DNA of 64,000 bases from Saprospiraceae bacterium (GTDB lineage: Bacteria; Bacteroidota; Bacteroidia; Chitinophagales; Saprospiraceae). The DNA is taken from positions 124,001 to 188,000 of the forward strand of contig JADJYQ010000001.1 in the NCBI GenBank assembly GCA_016719615.1, given 5' to 3'. Numbering within the stretch: position 1 is the stretch's first letter; each line of letters starts with the position of its first letter. The translations under genes and the position numbers were made by a program. This document shows, piece by piece, positions 1 to 8,571 of this stretch. The notes beneath the pieces are model-generated. The model searched no databases. It was not told the origin of the DNA and worked only from the letters and a program-made list of their open reading frames with translations.

Positions 1-277
1 AAAAACCTCTAATTGGGAGCGTTTTCATTCCGCTTTTATGGACTCACTAATAATTTAATCTCTTCGACTGCTTTGCCTGGGGTGCAAAAGGTGTCAAGCC
101 GTTTTTACATACAGATGTTAAATTGAATTTAATTAATTTTTATCCTTGTGGACCTAGTAGCTAATAACTCCCGACTTCTTTAAGGTATGGGTAGGAAGAA
201 CCTAGGACAGTAAAAAGCCAACAGACTAAAGCTAAAGGCTAACATCTAGCAAACTAACAACTAGCATCTAACAACTA
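1..277. other. Intergenic stretch at window edge, no gene supported
   Basis: No reading frame with family-like features was found on either strand. The last 70 bases before rlmN hold short degenerate direct repeats built on AACTAACAACTAGCATCTAA-like words, related to the CTAACA-rich repeats found elsewhere in the window. A leftward frame around 20-120 could be the tail of a gene, but it is too short to identify. Confidence 0.5.
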
Positions 278-1333
278 TTAACTACCCTCCTTTTCCACCG
301 CCAACTGTCCGCAAGCGGCATCAATATCTTTTCCCCTGCTTCTTCGAACCGTAATCATAATGCCGTGTTTGCGAACTTCCTTAGCGAAGCTGTTGATGTG
401 ATCTTCGGTAGATTTTATAAAATCCATTCCTTTCACCGGATTGTATTCAATGATGTTGACTTTTACCGGAAAATGCGAACACATCCGAATGAGATTTTTG
501 GCATCGGAAACCGTATCGTTAAATCCTTCGAAGGCGATATATTCATAGCTTATCCGGTTTCCGGTTTTTTTATAAAAATAGCGCAGGGCTTCCATGAGGC
601 TGTTCAGATTGTTACTCTCGTTGATGGCCATCATTTTATTTCTTTTGAGATCATCGGCAGCATGCAAGGACAAGGCTAAATTAACTTTGCTGCCATCATC
701 TGCAAGTTTTTTAATCATTTTAGAAATTCCTGCGGTTGATAAGGTGATACGTTTTGGAGAAAGAGCAAGCCCTTCCTTTGCGCACAAGATTTCAATACTC
801 TTCATGACATTTTTATAGTTGAGCAAAGGTTCACCCATGCCCATATACACGACGTTGCTTAGCGGTCTGCCATATTTCTGCTCACAAACAGAATTCACCG
901 CATAAAATTGATCTGCAATTTCAGATGCAGTGAGTTGACGCAGTAATCCCATGGTTCCGGTTGCACAAAATGCACAACTGAGGCTGCAACCCGATTGAGA
1001 AGAAACACAAATCGTAAACCGCTTATCGTCTTCAACAGGGATCAATACAGATTCTATGGGAAATCCATCATAAGTGCGAAATCTGAATTTCATAGTTCCA
1101 TCCGAACTCTCCTGCTGTTTATCCATGGTGAGTGCAGGAATAAAAAACTGCTCAGATAATTGTTGTCTTTGGGTTTTAGACAAATTAGACATACTTTCAA
1201 AATCCCTGACGGCTCTTTTCCATAACCATTCCTGAAGTTGTTTGTGTCTGAATTTTTCCCAACCCATCTCACTCAGGCAGCTTTGCAGGTCCTCCGGACT
1301 TATATTTAACAGGTCTTTTTTAAGATTTTCCAT
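278..1333 (-). CDS. rlmN: 23S rRNA (adenine(2503)-C(2))-methyltransferase RlmN
   Basis: Radical SAM enzyme that methylates C2 of A2503 in 23S rRNA and, in the E. coli homologue, A37 of some tRNAs. At 351 aa it has the family's usual length. The 4Fe-4S cysteine triad CSLSCAFC is at residues 116-123 and the SAM-binding GMGEPL segment follows. A conserved cysteine near residue 341 (DAACGQL) corresponds to the one that forms the covalent RNA adduct. The start is the ATG at 1333, preceded by a good promoter. It is transcribed divergently from the DUF3089 lipoprotein gene. The family is well defined, so the call is firm. Confidence 0.96.
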   Translation of the reverse strand: MENLKKDLLNISPEDLQSCLSEMGWEKFRHKQLQEWLWKRAVRDFESMSNLSKTQRQQLSEQFFIPALTMDKQQESSDGTMKFRFRTYDGFPIESVLIPVEDDKRFTICVSSQSGCSLSCAFCATGTMGLLRQLTASEIADQFYAVNSVCEQKYGRPLSNVVYMGMGEPLLNYKNVMKSIEILCAKEGLALSPKRITLSTAGISKMIKKLADDGSKVNLALSLHAADDLKRNKMMAINESNNLNSLMEALRYFYKKTGNRISYEYIAFEGFNDTVSDAKNLIRMCSHFPVKVNIIEYNPVKGMDFIKSTEDHINSFAKEVRKHGIMITVRRSRGKDIDAACGQLAVEKEGS

Positions 1334-1342
1334 GAATCAATG

Positions 1343-1374
1343 CAAAATTACTCTTGAGAACTTGTACAAATCAA
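1343..1374 (-). promoter_or_regulatory. Bacteroidota-type promoter of rlmN
   Basis: On the minus strand a TTG (-33 element, 1372-1374) is followed by 21 bases and a perfect -7 element TAATTTTG (1343-1350), about 10 bases before the rlmN start codon. This fits the Bacteroidota consensus TTG-N19-21-TAnnTTTG. The very short leader is plausible for this phylum. Confidence 0.55.
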
Positions 1375-1418
1375 AACAATATGTCAACTCGCTACGTATA
1401 TATACTCAAAGTTGCAGT

Positions 1419-2447
1419 ATGAAGCGAAATTTTCGATTTTGGATCTATGGTTTAATGGGATTATTCATGCTGAGCAGCTGTGCAGCTACCAAACCCAAAA
1501 ATGCTTTTGAATACTATACACTTCCCGATTCACCCAATTATGCCCTTCCAGAGAATTGGGCGGCCTGGCCGGGGAAAAAGGATTTGGCAGATACAACGCC
1601 CCTTGGATTAAGAGACCAGCAGCAGATTTCGCAAGCTGATGTCTTTTTTATTCATCCTACCAGTTTCCTGAATAAAAGAGGGCATGATCAATGGAACGCT
1701 GAAATAAACAATAGTAAAGTCAACCAAATAACTGATGAAGGAGCTATTCAGTATCAGGCGACGATATTCAATGAAGTGGGCAGAATTTATGCACCCCGGT
1801 ATCGCCAGGCCCACTTTGAGGCATTTTTTACGGAAGATACTGCATCAGCCAGAAAATCATTACTCCTGGCCTATACAGATGTTAAAGCTGCGTTTGATTA
1901 TTTCTTAGAAAAAGAAAACCAGGGAAGGCCTATTATTCTTGCCGGACATAGTCAGGGCGCCTTACATATGATCAGGTTGCTTCAGGATTATTTTGACAAA
2001 CCAGACAGCATGCGCAACAAATTGGTCGTCGCTTACGCGGTCGGTTGGCCTATTCCCAAAGATGAATTCCGCTTTTTAAAAGCATGCGAATACCCCGAAG
2101 GAACCGGTTGCATTTGCAGCTGGCGAAGCTTTAAAATGGGCCACAAACCCAAACACATCAAAAATGAAGCAGAGGTCATAATTACCAATCCTTTAAATTG
2201 GAAAACCACTGAAGATTACATTTCAAAGGAATTCAACCTGGGAGCCGTATTGGATGGCTTCGACAAGTCTCCGGTAATTGGTATGTCAGGTGCAAGGATT
2301 TACAAAGGCATCCTTTGGGTAGACAAACCCAAATTCAAATTCAGCTTTTTGTATCCCTTTGCCAATTTTCATCGCGGAGATTTGAATATCTTTTACATGA
2401 ACGTTCGCGAAAATGTGAAGACGCGATTGAATTCTTTTTGGAGATAA
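1419..2447 (+). CDS. DUF3089 family alpha/beta-hydrolase-like lipoprotein
   Basis: A 342-aa protein starting at the ATG at 1419. A longer in-frame start at 1242 would overlap the divergent rlmN promoter and would bury the signal peptide. The N-terminus has a lipoprotein signal, with LSSC placing the lipidated cysteine at residue 21. Motifs FFIHPTS near residue 77 and GHSQGA with the predicted nucleophile serine at 178 match the DUF3089 family, which has an alpha/beta-hydrolase fold. The substrate is unknown. The protein probably sits in the periplasm or outer membrane. A hairpin-repeat array follows the gene. Confidence 0.85.
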   Translation: MKRNFRFWIYGLMGLFMLSSCAATKPKNAFEYYTLPDSPNYALPENWAAWPGKKDLADTTPLGLRDQQQISQADVFFIHPTSFLNKRGHDQWNAEINNSKVNQITDEGAIQYQATIFNEVGRIYAPRYRQAHFEAFFTEDTASARKSLLLAYTDVKAAFDYFLEKENQGRPIILAGHSQGALHMIRLLQDYFDKPDSMRNKLVVAYAVGWPIPKDEFRFLKACEYPEGTGCICSWRSFKMGHKPKHIKNEAEVIITNPLNWKTTEDYISKEFNLGAVLDGFDKSPVIGMSGARIYKGILWVDKPKFKFSFLYPFANFHRGDLNIFYMNVRENVKTRLNSFWR

Positions 2448-2498
2448 ATATTAATATTTTTCGTTATCCTTCTTTATACGAAAACAATAAATACGAAA

Positions 2499-2957
2499 GC
2501 CGGCTTCAGCCGGATACGGAGCGGAAACCTCTAAAATGAAGATTTAAAAACGGATTCAAAATAAAACATGAATTGTAACTATAGCTATTAATAGGAATGG
2601 GTTTCAACCCATTCCTACCGGAATGCAATAAATAGATTCCATGTAAATCGAAACACCAAACCCCCAATACCGGCTTCAGCCGGAATTAAAAACGCAAACC
2701 CCAAAAATGCTCAATTGAAAACGAAACCCCAAAAAAACATGGAATGAACCGGAAACTATAAATAGGAATGGGTTTCAACCCATTCCTCCGAAATGCAATA
2801 AATAGATTCCATGTAAATCGAAACACCAAACCCCCCAATGCCGGCTTCAGCCGGATTTAATAACACAATCTCCAAAAATGCTCAATTGAAAACGAAACCC
2901 CAAAAAAACATGGAATGAACCGGAAACTATAAATAGGAATGGGTTTCAACCCATTCC
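2499..2957 (+). repeat. Two-hairpin repeat array A (three units, 171-bp period)
   Basis: Three tandem units. Each has a first palindrome GCCGGCTTCAGCCGG (2499; 2670 with A for the first G; 2840) and a second palindrome with arms GGAATGGGTT and AACCCATTCC around TC (2594-2615, 2765-2786, 2936-2957). The two palindromes of each unit start 95-96 bp apart. Units two and three are near-identical over about 170 bp. The same element recurs at 6562-6677, 44860-45544 and 50140-50717. Confidence 0.9.
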
Positions 2958-3045
2958 TACCGCGCCCATTCCTACCGCCCATTCCTACCGTGCCCATTCC
3001 TACCGCACCCATTCCTACCGCACCCATTCCTACCAAATCCATTCC
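2948..3045 (+). repeat. Short tandem repeat derived from the hairpin arm
   Basis: About six imperfect copies of a 12-15-base unit close to CCCATTCCTACCGCA, continuing directly from the last hairpin of array A. It looks like slippage amplification of the 3' arm of the palindrome. An open frame on the minus strand encodes a VGMGA repeat peptide, but it is a by-product of the repeat and is not called as a gene. Confidence 0.8.
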
Positions 3046-3432
3046 AATCGAGCGTGAATCATCAATTGAATCCAATGCAATTCACCCAATTTCTTCTATT
3101 TCCTAAATTTCAGATTAAATTTTAAACACCTAAAATTTTATTTTTTTCATAAACTAACAATCGTTCATATTTTAAATTTATTTAATTTATTATTATTTAT
3201 AATATAACTAACATAAGTTAGTTTAATACTAACATATGTTAGTATGTATAAAAAACAAAATAAAAAAGAAGTAAAATTATGAGCAGAATTGCAACAAATT
3301 TGATGTATTTAAAACACCATTAAAATCGCTGCAAATGCAGTAAACAAAGGCTGTTTACGATTTCACCATTCCAACGTGAGAACTTGCAGAAATGATAAAT
3401 TCAAATTCTATTTTATATTTAAATACAAACTT
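3046..3432. other. Very AT-rich intergenic region with two tandem palindromes
   Basis: Two palindromes, ACTAACATAAGTTAGT (3207-3222) and ACTAACATATGTTAGT (3228-3243), have centres 21 bp apart. They lie just upstream of a 14-codon open frame at 3279-3323 (starts MSRIATNLMYL) that resembles the first residues of small HTH regulators but stops at once. No intact gene is supported here. The 14-codon frame may be the stub of a lost regulator, which is a weak inference. Confidence 0.4.
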
Positions 3433-3673
3433 TTATGAATGAATCTTTTTAATCATGAACCCATTCTCAACTTTTTCAAAATCAATTTTGGTGTAATATT
3501 CCATAGCACTCGGGGCAGATAGATGGAAAAGCATGGTTCCTTCTCCAATTTTTTTTGTGATGATAAAAAATTCGTTCTAGATCAGTTTTGAGTCTGTTAA
3601 TACCCGAATTTCGATAGCGTTCAATAATAGATCCATTGTCTGGGATTGTATCCGATTGGTAGGTGATGTTCAA
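3433..3673 (-). pseudogene. Remnant of a GNAT-family N-acetyltransferase gene
   Basis: Reading leftward, one frame (from about 3673) gives an N-terminal stretch containing NITYQSDTIPD and YRNSGINRLKTDLERI. A second frame gives the C-terminal stretch LSAPSAMEYYTKIDFEKVEN, ending at the stop at 3433-3435. In intact GNAT proteins of this type these two parts are separated by the acetyl-CoA-binding core, which is absent here. The gene has therefore lost its middle and shifted frame at the junction. The original start is not clear because no ATG precedes the N-terminal part in frame. Non-functional remnant; the family assignment rests on my recollection of the conserved C-terminal pattern. Confidence 0.55.
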
Positions 3674-3728
3674 ATTTATTTCGCGAATGACTTTGTTTGC
3701 ATTTTTGTGAACGCGCTTGATATTTCTT

Positions 3729-4787
3729 TTAAAATTTGACTTTCATTTCTCCTTTGTCAACCGCTTTTATAAAATGGATCAGGCCATTCATATAGGTCTG
3801 CTGATCATCGTATAAACTCATATGACTGCCATTTTCACAATACAGATAACTTCCATTTTGTACTTGTTGTGACATCCATTTCAAATGTTCGGGATCCATG
3901 GTGTCGTATTTACCGGCGATCACTAAGGTTGGTGCACTTATGTTTTTTAATTCAGTGCCAATGTCCCATTTTTCAAGATTGCCTGACATTCCAAATTCAC
4001 TGGGACCCTGCATCATAATGTAGATCTGATGATTCAAATTTTTGAAAGCTCTTAGAATGGGATCTGGCCATGTTTCCAAAGGAATTCTACAAATGAATTT
4101 ATTGTAAAAATGCGGCATCAACAAGTCCATATACCTGGGGTTTTCAAAATCTTTTTTCGCTTCCAAATCCCGGATCTCTTGCAACACTGCAGAATCTAAC
4201 TGGGGGCCTAAAACTTCTTGTGCATATTTTCCATACGCCGGGGAACTGCTCATGGCATTGGAGATGATCAGTCCTTTCAGGTGTTCGTTATACTTTAATG
4301 CATATTGCTGTGCCAGCCAACCACCCCAGGAATGCCCCAAAAGATAGAAATTACTTTTGTCCAATCCAAGTGCAAGCCGCACTTGCTCAAGTTCATCCAC
4401 AAAACGATTTATATTCCATAAGGAGGTATCCTTGGGTTGATCAGAAAATGCGGAACCCAACTGATCGTAATAAATAAATTCAATGCCTTCTTTTGGAAAG
4501 AAGTTTTCTACGCATTCAAAATATTCATGAGTCGCTCCGGGGCCACCATGTAATAACAAAACTTTTATATTTGGATGATTGCCAATCCTTTTGGTCCACA
4601 CTTTAAATGAATCTTTTGCAGTTTGGATTGTAATGATTTTTATTCCTCCGGTTTGGATGCCGGAGTCTTGATTTTCAAAATAGCTGTTTGATTGTTCAAC
4701 TAAGTTTTCCTTTTTTACCTCAGTACAGTGAATACTCACAAGCATTAATCCAAGTATGCCAATGAAGTGATAAATTTTATTTTTCAT
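3729..4787 (-). CDS. Proline iminopeptidase-like alpha/beta hydrolase lipoprotein (S33)
   Basis: A 352-aa secreted alpha/beta hydrolase. A lipoprotein signal ends at cysteine 21. The oxyanion-hole motif HGGPG is at 80-84 and the nucleophile elbow GHSWGG has its serine at 153. An Asp in AGKYDTMDP and a His in ENGSHMSLYD complete the likely triad. HGGPG plus GHSWGG is the signature of family S33 prolyl/proline iminopeptidases, which release N-terminal proline from peptides. The exact substrate is not certain. It is transcribed divergently from the membrane-protein gene at 4969. Confidence 0.85.
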   Translation of the reverse strand: MKNKIYHFIGILGLMLVSIHCTEVKKENLVEQSNSYFENQDSGIQTGGIKIITIQTAKDSFKVWTKRIGNHPNIKVLLLHGGPGATHEYFECVENFFPKEGIEFIYYDQLGSAFSDQPKDTSLWNINRFVDELEQVRLALGLDKSNFYLLGHSWGGWLAQQYALKYNEHLKGLIISNAMSSSPAYGKYAQEVLGPQLDSAVLQEIRDLEAKKDFENPRYMDLLMPHFYNKFICRIPLETWPDPILRAFKNLNHQIYIMMQGPSEFGMSGNLEKWDIGTELKNISAPTLVIAGKYDTMDPEHLKWMSQQVQNGSYLYCENGSHMSLYDDQQTYMNGLIHFIKAVDKGEMKVKF

Positions 4788-4968
4788 GTTAATTGATATT
4801 TTAAGAAAATGGAATTATTGCTCCTATAAAGTTATGCAACTTTCTGGAAATTCACCATTTGTTTCATGATTCAGCCCTCTAATTTTTTAAATTTGTTGCT
4901 GCTTATTCAATACAATTTTGTTTAAATATTCGGTTCTTTGTGAGCATAATTCCATTAAAAAAATTCAT

Positions 4969-5508
4969 ATGCCTGATATAAATTTGGAAAACAAGAGTCT
5001 CGTGTTCCTTGCTGCTATTGGATTTTTCTTAAATGCCGCCTTAGGTTTGCGAGGCTATACGCTCCCTCAAATGTCCTATCAACAATTATTGTGCTTTCAA
5101 ATGGCCGATGCTTCTGCTATCATGGCAGCAGTGGTTGCCGCGCGCTACGTGGGTATCCGGTCAGAACATGTAGCAGCTTCAGGTTTTATATTACTTGGGA
5201 TCACCCATGGCATATCTTTATCATCAGCCGGTGTCGATAGTTTTAATGAAGAACGTGGAATACTGATGATCATGCCTATGATCCCAACATTTATCTTGCT
5301 CCATTGGTGTACCCTTTTTCCAAAATGGTTGAGATTGGCCGGTTTATTTCCTGCTGCTTCCTTTTTATATCTTTATGTCCATGTCATTTCAGGCGGAGCT
5401 TATTACGACACACCTTTGGTATTGGGCTATATCACCTGGTTGTTTATAGAACTGTGCTGGGCTTATTACTTGATAAAGGATTGGAAAGCGCAGACAGGCA
5501 AGTCGTAA
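4969..5508 (+). CDS. Multi-pass membrane protein of unknown function
   Basis: A 179-aa protein when started at the ATG at 4969; an in-frame TTG at 4918 would add 17 polar residues with no support. Five or so hydrophobic segments (LVFLAAIGFFLNAALG near residue 10, then others around 45, 70, 100 and 140) predict an inner-membrane protein. No motif was recognised. It stands alone, converging on the DUF4440 gene. Confidence 0.65.
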   Translation: MPDINLENKSLVFLAAIGFFLNAALGLRGYTLPQMSYQQLLCFQMADASAIMAAVVAARYVGIRSEHVAASGFILLGITHGISLSSAGVDSFNEERGILMIMPMIPTFILLHWCTLFPKWLRLAGLFPAASFLYLYVHVISGGAYYDTPLVLGYITWLFIELCWAYYLIKDWKAQTGKS

Positions 5509-5559
5509 GCTTACGTTTGAATGTTATTTTTTTTTTGTGCTTCATATTGAAATTTGGGA

Positions 5560-5997
5560 TTAGTCCCACACGTATTTCCACTGTTGGTCTTCTTGTCTTT
5601 TCCAAATCGTTTGAAATATGCCTCTGTACTCAATAACGGAATCCTTGGAATCGACAATCTTCCAGATATATTTTCCATAAGTATAAGCCATGTTTCCACA
5701 ATCGGAAATAGCGACAAAGTCCGGTGACCATTCTACACGCGCACCTTCTAATTTTTTAGCTTCATAATATCGCCGGATGGCATCTTTTCCCTGAACAAGA
5801 GTATCATTTTCTCTTTTGATTACGGCATTGGAGTCGGCAAAATAATAAAAAGCTTCAGAGATACTTTGCTCAGAAGCCATTTTCATAAAATCTTCCTCTG
5901 TCTTTAAAATTTCTGCCTTTATCCTTGCTTTGTTTACAGGGGCCTCACATGACAAAACTCCTGAAATCAGTAATAATAAAAACTTATTGAACTTCAT
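5560..5997 (-). CDS. DUF4440 / SnoaL-like (NTF2-fold) lipoprotein
   Basis: A 145-aa protein with a lipoprotein signal ending at cysteine 17 (GVLSC). The rest follows the NTF2-like pattern: an N-terminal helix with KTEEDFMKMA, then FADSNAVIKRENDTLVQGKD, a second helix, and C-terminal strands ending WKYVWD. Proteins of this fold bind small ligands or catalyse varied reactions, so no specific activity can be given. It lies downstream of the small channel-like gene at 6042-6398 in the same direction, 44 bp apart. Confidence 0.75.
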   Translation of the reverse strand: MKFNKFLLLLISGVLSCEAPVNKARIKAEILKTEEDFMKMASEQSISEAFYYFADSNAVIKRENDTLVQGKDAIRRYYEAKKLEGARVEWSPDFVAISDCGNMAYTYGKYIWKIVDSKDSVIEYRGIFQTIWKRQEDQQWKYVWD

Positions 5998-6041
5998 AAA
6001 TTGAAATATTAAAGCTAATACGAGACTATGCTTCTCATAAC

Positions 6042-6398
6042 TTATTCGGGCTCTTCGGTTTTTTCAACATGTAAAATATGAAGTATCCTGTGTATGATGG
6101 GTGCCAGAAAAACGGCCGTGATACTGAGAAAAGCGATGCCGCTATAAAGCGCATAAAACGATGAGAAATATTTTGATGCATCCGAATTCATTTCAGCAAT
6201 CGGTCCCATTCCCGTAAGAATCATGCTGGTCATGTAAAAACTATCTACCCAATTGAGCTGCCCAAAATGGTGATAACCTACCGTTCCCATGAGCAGTGAA
6301 ATGACAATCAGTACAAATGCAAAAAGACTGTACATGCCAAGTCTCGTGAGAAAATTAGAAAATGCGGCCACTTCCTGTTGTCGTTGTTCGAATTTCAT
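6042..6398 (-). CDS. Small two-TM ion-channel-like membrane protein
   Basis: A 118-aa protein with two hydrophobic helices (about residues 19-42 and 83-108) flanking a short re-entrant-looking loop, DSFYMTSMILTGMGPIAEMN. The layout matches the pore module of two-TM potassium channels (Ion_trans_2), but the selectivity-filter consensus TVGYG is replaced by TGMGP. It could be a divergent channel subunit or merely resemble one. The charged C-terminus (HVEKTEEPE) would be cytoplasmic. Confidence 0.5.
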   Translation of the reverse strand: MKFEQRQQEVAAFSNFLTRLGMYSLFAFVLIVISLLMGTVGYHHFGQLNWVDSFYMTSMILTGMGPIAEMNSDASKYFSSFYALYSGIAFLSITAVFLAPIIHRILHILHVEKTEEPE

Positions 6399-6848
6399 TT
6401 TTTTTTTGTAAGTTTAATACAAAAATAGACTATTGATATAAATCATTCAGAGAAATATTTCAGTGAGAATTGGTTGCTTTAAAGTAAATATAAAACGGAG
6501 TAATATAGAAAAAGCTGTAAAAGTGAAATAATCAAACCTAAAATAATAAGCAAAAAATCCAGTCGGCTTTAGCCGGAATGTAAAACCACTCATCCTGAGT
6601 AACAAGAAGCTTAAACGGATCTACATAAATTTGAAACAAGATGGAACTATATACAAGAATGGGTTTTAACCCATTCCGAAATGAATTCGTAACCATTGAT
6701 CATCCTGATTCGCCACAAAGGCTCCAAGGCACAAAGGACCACAAAGTTAGAAGTATAACGACAAGATTAAAATACCGGATCTTTATTCAACTAACAACTG
6801 TTAGATATATAAACCTACAACGATCATCTAACAACCAGCAACTAACAA
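6399..6848. repeat. Intergenic region with one degenerate two-hairpin unit
   Basis: A single copy of the two-hairpin element: GTCGGCTTTAGCCGG at 6562-6576 and the palindrome GAATGGGTTTTAACCCATTC at 6657-6676, again 95 bp between starts. Beyond it are CACAAAGG-type short repeats near 6712-6745 and the palindrome CTAACAACTGTTAG at 6791-6804. No gene is seen. Confidence 0.75.
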
Positions 6849-7763
6849 CTATTCCTCATGCTTAAACCCTTCCTTCAATCGGAATAAGTGAAACACTGCT
6901 GGAAATATGGCCGACATAGATTCCATCGCGCCTCGTGTCGAACCTGGCAATGCAAGAATTAAATGTTCGCCGATCATACCGGCGACACTTCGGGATAACA
7001 TGGCATAAGGCATACGCTGTTGTCCGTATTGGCGCATGGCTTCTGCTATTCCGGGTATCTCTCGTTCTAATATTGGTCTGACGGCTTCAGGAGTTTGATC
7101 GCGCATCGATAATCCCGTTCCACCTGTGATGATAATCATATGGTGTTGTGATGCACAACAATCTTGAATTGTTTTTTGAATAAGTTCAATATCATCTGGT
7201 ATGACTAAATAAGTTCCGAGTTTAGCATTGTATTTTTGCAAAGAAGCCATGATGGCTTTTCCTGCGGAATCTTCCTTTTTTCCGGAGGATACAGAATCTG
7301 AGCACACGATGACTGCAGCTTTAAAATCAGGCGACAAAAGATCTGCATAGTCAGATTTGCCGCCTTTCTTTTTCAATAATTTTATGGTAGCAATTTCTAT
7401 TTCCTTATCGATGGGTTTAAGCATATCGTAAATGGTAAGTGCAACGATGGAAGCACCATGCATGGCTTCCACTTCCACTCCTGTTTTATAAATGGTTTGC
7501 ACTTCCACTTCAATAATGATGCTTAGATCTATTATGCTAAATTTTATTTGTGCAAATTCGATAGGCAGTGGATGGCAATCGGGAATGAGGTCTGATGTTT
7601 TTTTGATTCCGAACAATCCGGCCACGCGGGCTGCTTCGAGGACATCTCCTTTGGGCACCTTTTTCTGTTGTATAGCTTCAATAGTTTTGACAGAACCTAC
7701 GCGCACGATTGCTTGTGCAATGGCTATCCGATGTGAATTATTTTTGGCGGTAATATCTACCAT
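6849..7763 (-). CDS. moaCB: Bifunctional MoaC-MoaB molybdenum cofactor biosynthesis protein
   Basis: A 304-aa fusion. Residues 1-145 are MoaC-like (KKVPKGDVLEAARVAG, DCHPLPI, TGVEVEAMHGASIVALT, KKKGGKS), the cyclic pyranopterin monophosphate synthase that acts after MoaA. Residues 150-304 are MoaB/MogA-like (VCSDSVSSGKKEDSAG, ITGGTGLSMRDQTPEA, LPGSTRGAMESM), expected to adenylylate molybdopterin before molybdate insertion. It is the last gene of a leftward cluster with moaA, the DUF2867 gene and the TauE-type exporter gene. MoaCB fusions are known in Bacteroidota. Confidence is high for both halves. Confidence 0.93.
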   Translation of the reverse strand: MVDITAKNNSHRIAIAQAIVRVGSVKTIEAIQQKKVPKGDVLEAARVAGLFGIKKTSDLIPDCHPLPIEFAQIKFSIIDLSIIIEVEVQTIYKTGVEVEAMHGASIVALTIYDMLKPIDKEIEIATIKLLKKKGGKSDYADLLSPDFKAAVIVCSDSVSSGKKEDSAGKAIMASLQKYNAKLGTYLVIPDDIELIQKTIQDCCASQHHMIIITGGTGLSMRDQTPEAVRPILEREIPGIAEAMRQYGQQRMPYAMLSRSVAGMIGEHLILALPGSTRGAMESMSAIFPAVFHLFRLKEGFKHEE

Positions 7764-7832
7764 ATGGCTGGGTATTTATATATTTTTAATGACGATTGAT
7801 GCAAAGGTAAATCCAATTGCCGGCTTATTCAG

Positions 7833-8570
7833 TCAACTCATCAGCAGTTTAAATACAGCAATACATAATACAAAAGCAAGAATTCTTTTTAATACGATTT
7901 CATTGTGCTTAAATGCACCGGCATAAGCTCCAATAAAGCCACCGACTGCAACCAATAAAATGCATAAAAATATGTGCGGATGGAATTGGAGCGCATGAAT
8001 TCCGATTCCAAATATGCCAGCTACTGAATTGACAAAAATAAACAAAGCTGCAGTAGCTGAAGTTTGTTTAATAGTTGCCCAATGAAGGAAAAGCAGCAAT
8101 GGACTAAGGATAATTCCGCCCCCAATTCCAATGAGTCCGGAAATAAATCCAATGATTGTTCCTATGATCATACAATAATAAAAGGGAGCTGGTTTAAGAT
8201 CCGCTAAAGCAACTTGTTTGTTAGATTTCAACAATTGAATAATAGAAACTACTAAAAGTATTGCCAGTATTTTTTTATAAATAAATTCATCGAGTTGTAT
8301 GGTGCCACCCCAAAATGCTGCCGGTACCGATGTTATAGCAAAAGGAATAAAGAATTTCCATTGAAAATGACCTGCGCGGTAATATTGAATAAATGCAATA
8401 AGTGAAACCAAACAGTTCAACAATAATGCAGAAGGTCGCATAGTGACTGCAGAAACAGCAAACAAACCCATGATCGCAAGATAACCTGAAGCGCCACCGT
8501 GACCAACGGAAGCATATAAATAGGCTATCCAAAAGAGACAGATATAGAAAGTGAGTTCCTGGTAAACCAT
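7833..8570 (-). CDS. TauE/SafE family anion exporter
   Basis: A 245-aa integral membrane protein with about eight hydrophobic segments in two similar halves. YASVGHGGASGYLAIMG near residue 18 and GLIGIGGGIILSPLL near 145 are the repeated glycine-rich signatures of TauE/SafE (DUF81) permeases, which export sulfite, sulfoacetate or related organic anions. It starts one base after the stop of the upstream DUF2867 gene, so the two are co-transcribed. The position between Moco genes makes sulfite a tempting substrate, since sulfite oxidases use Moco, but no such oxidase is in the window. Confidence 0.88.
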   Translation of the reverse strand: MVYQELTFYICLFWIAYLYASVGHGGASGYLAIMGLFAVSAVTMRPSALLLNCLVSLIAFIQYYRAGHFQWKFFIPFAITSVPAAFWGGTIQLDEFIYKKILAILLVVSIIQLLKSNKQVALADLKPAPFYYCMIIGTIIGFISGLIGIGGGIILSPLLLFLHWATIKQTSATAALFIFVNSVAGIFGIGIHALQFHPHIFLCILLVAVGGFIGAYAGAFKHNEIVLKRILAFVLCIAVFKLLMS

Positions 8571-8571
8571 T

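Noticed and set aside
1..130. Possible tail of a leftward gene at the window edge
   Set aside because: Fewer than 30 residues are open and no family could be recognised.
365..818. Plus-strand frames opposite rlmN
   Set aside because: They are shadows of the rlmN coding sequence, without family features of their own.
2857..3075. Minus-strand frame encoding a VGMGA repeat peptide
   Set aside because: It is a translation of the short CCCATTCC tandem repeat that extends array A, with no other support.
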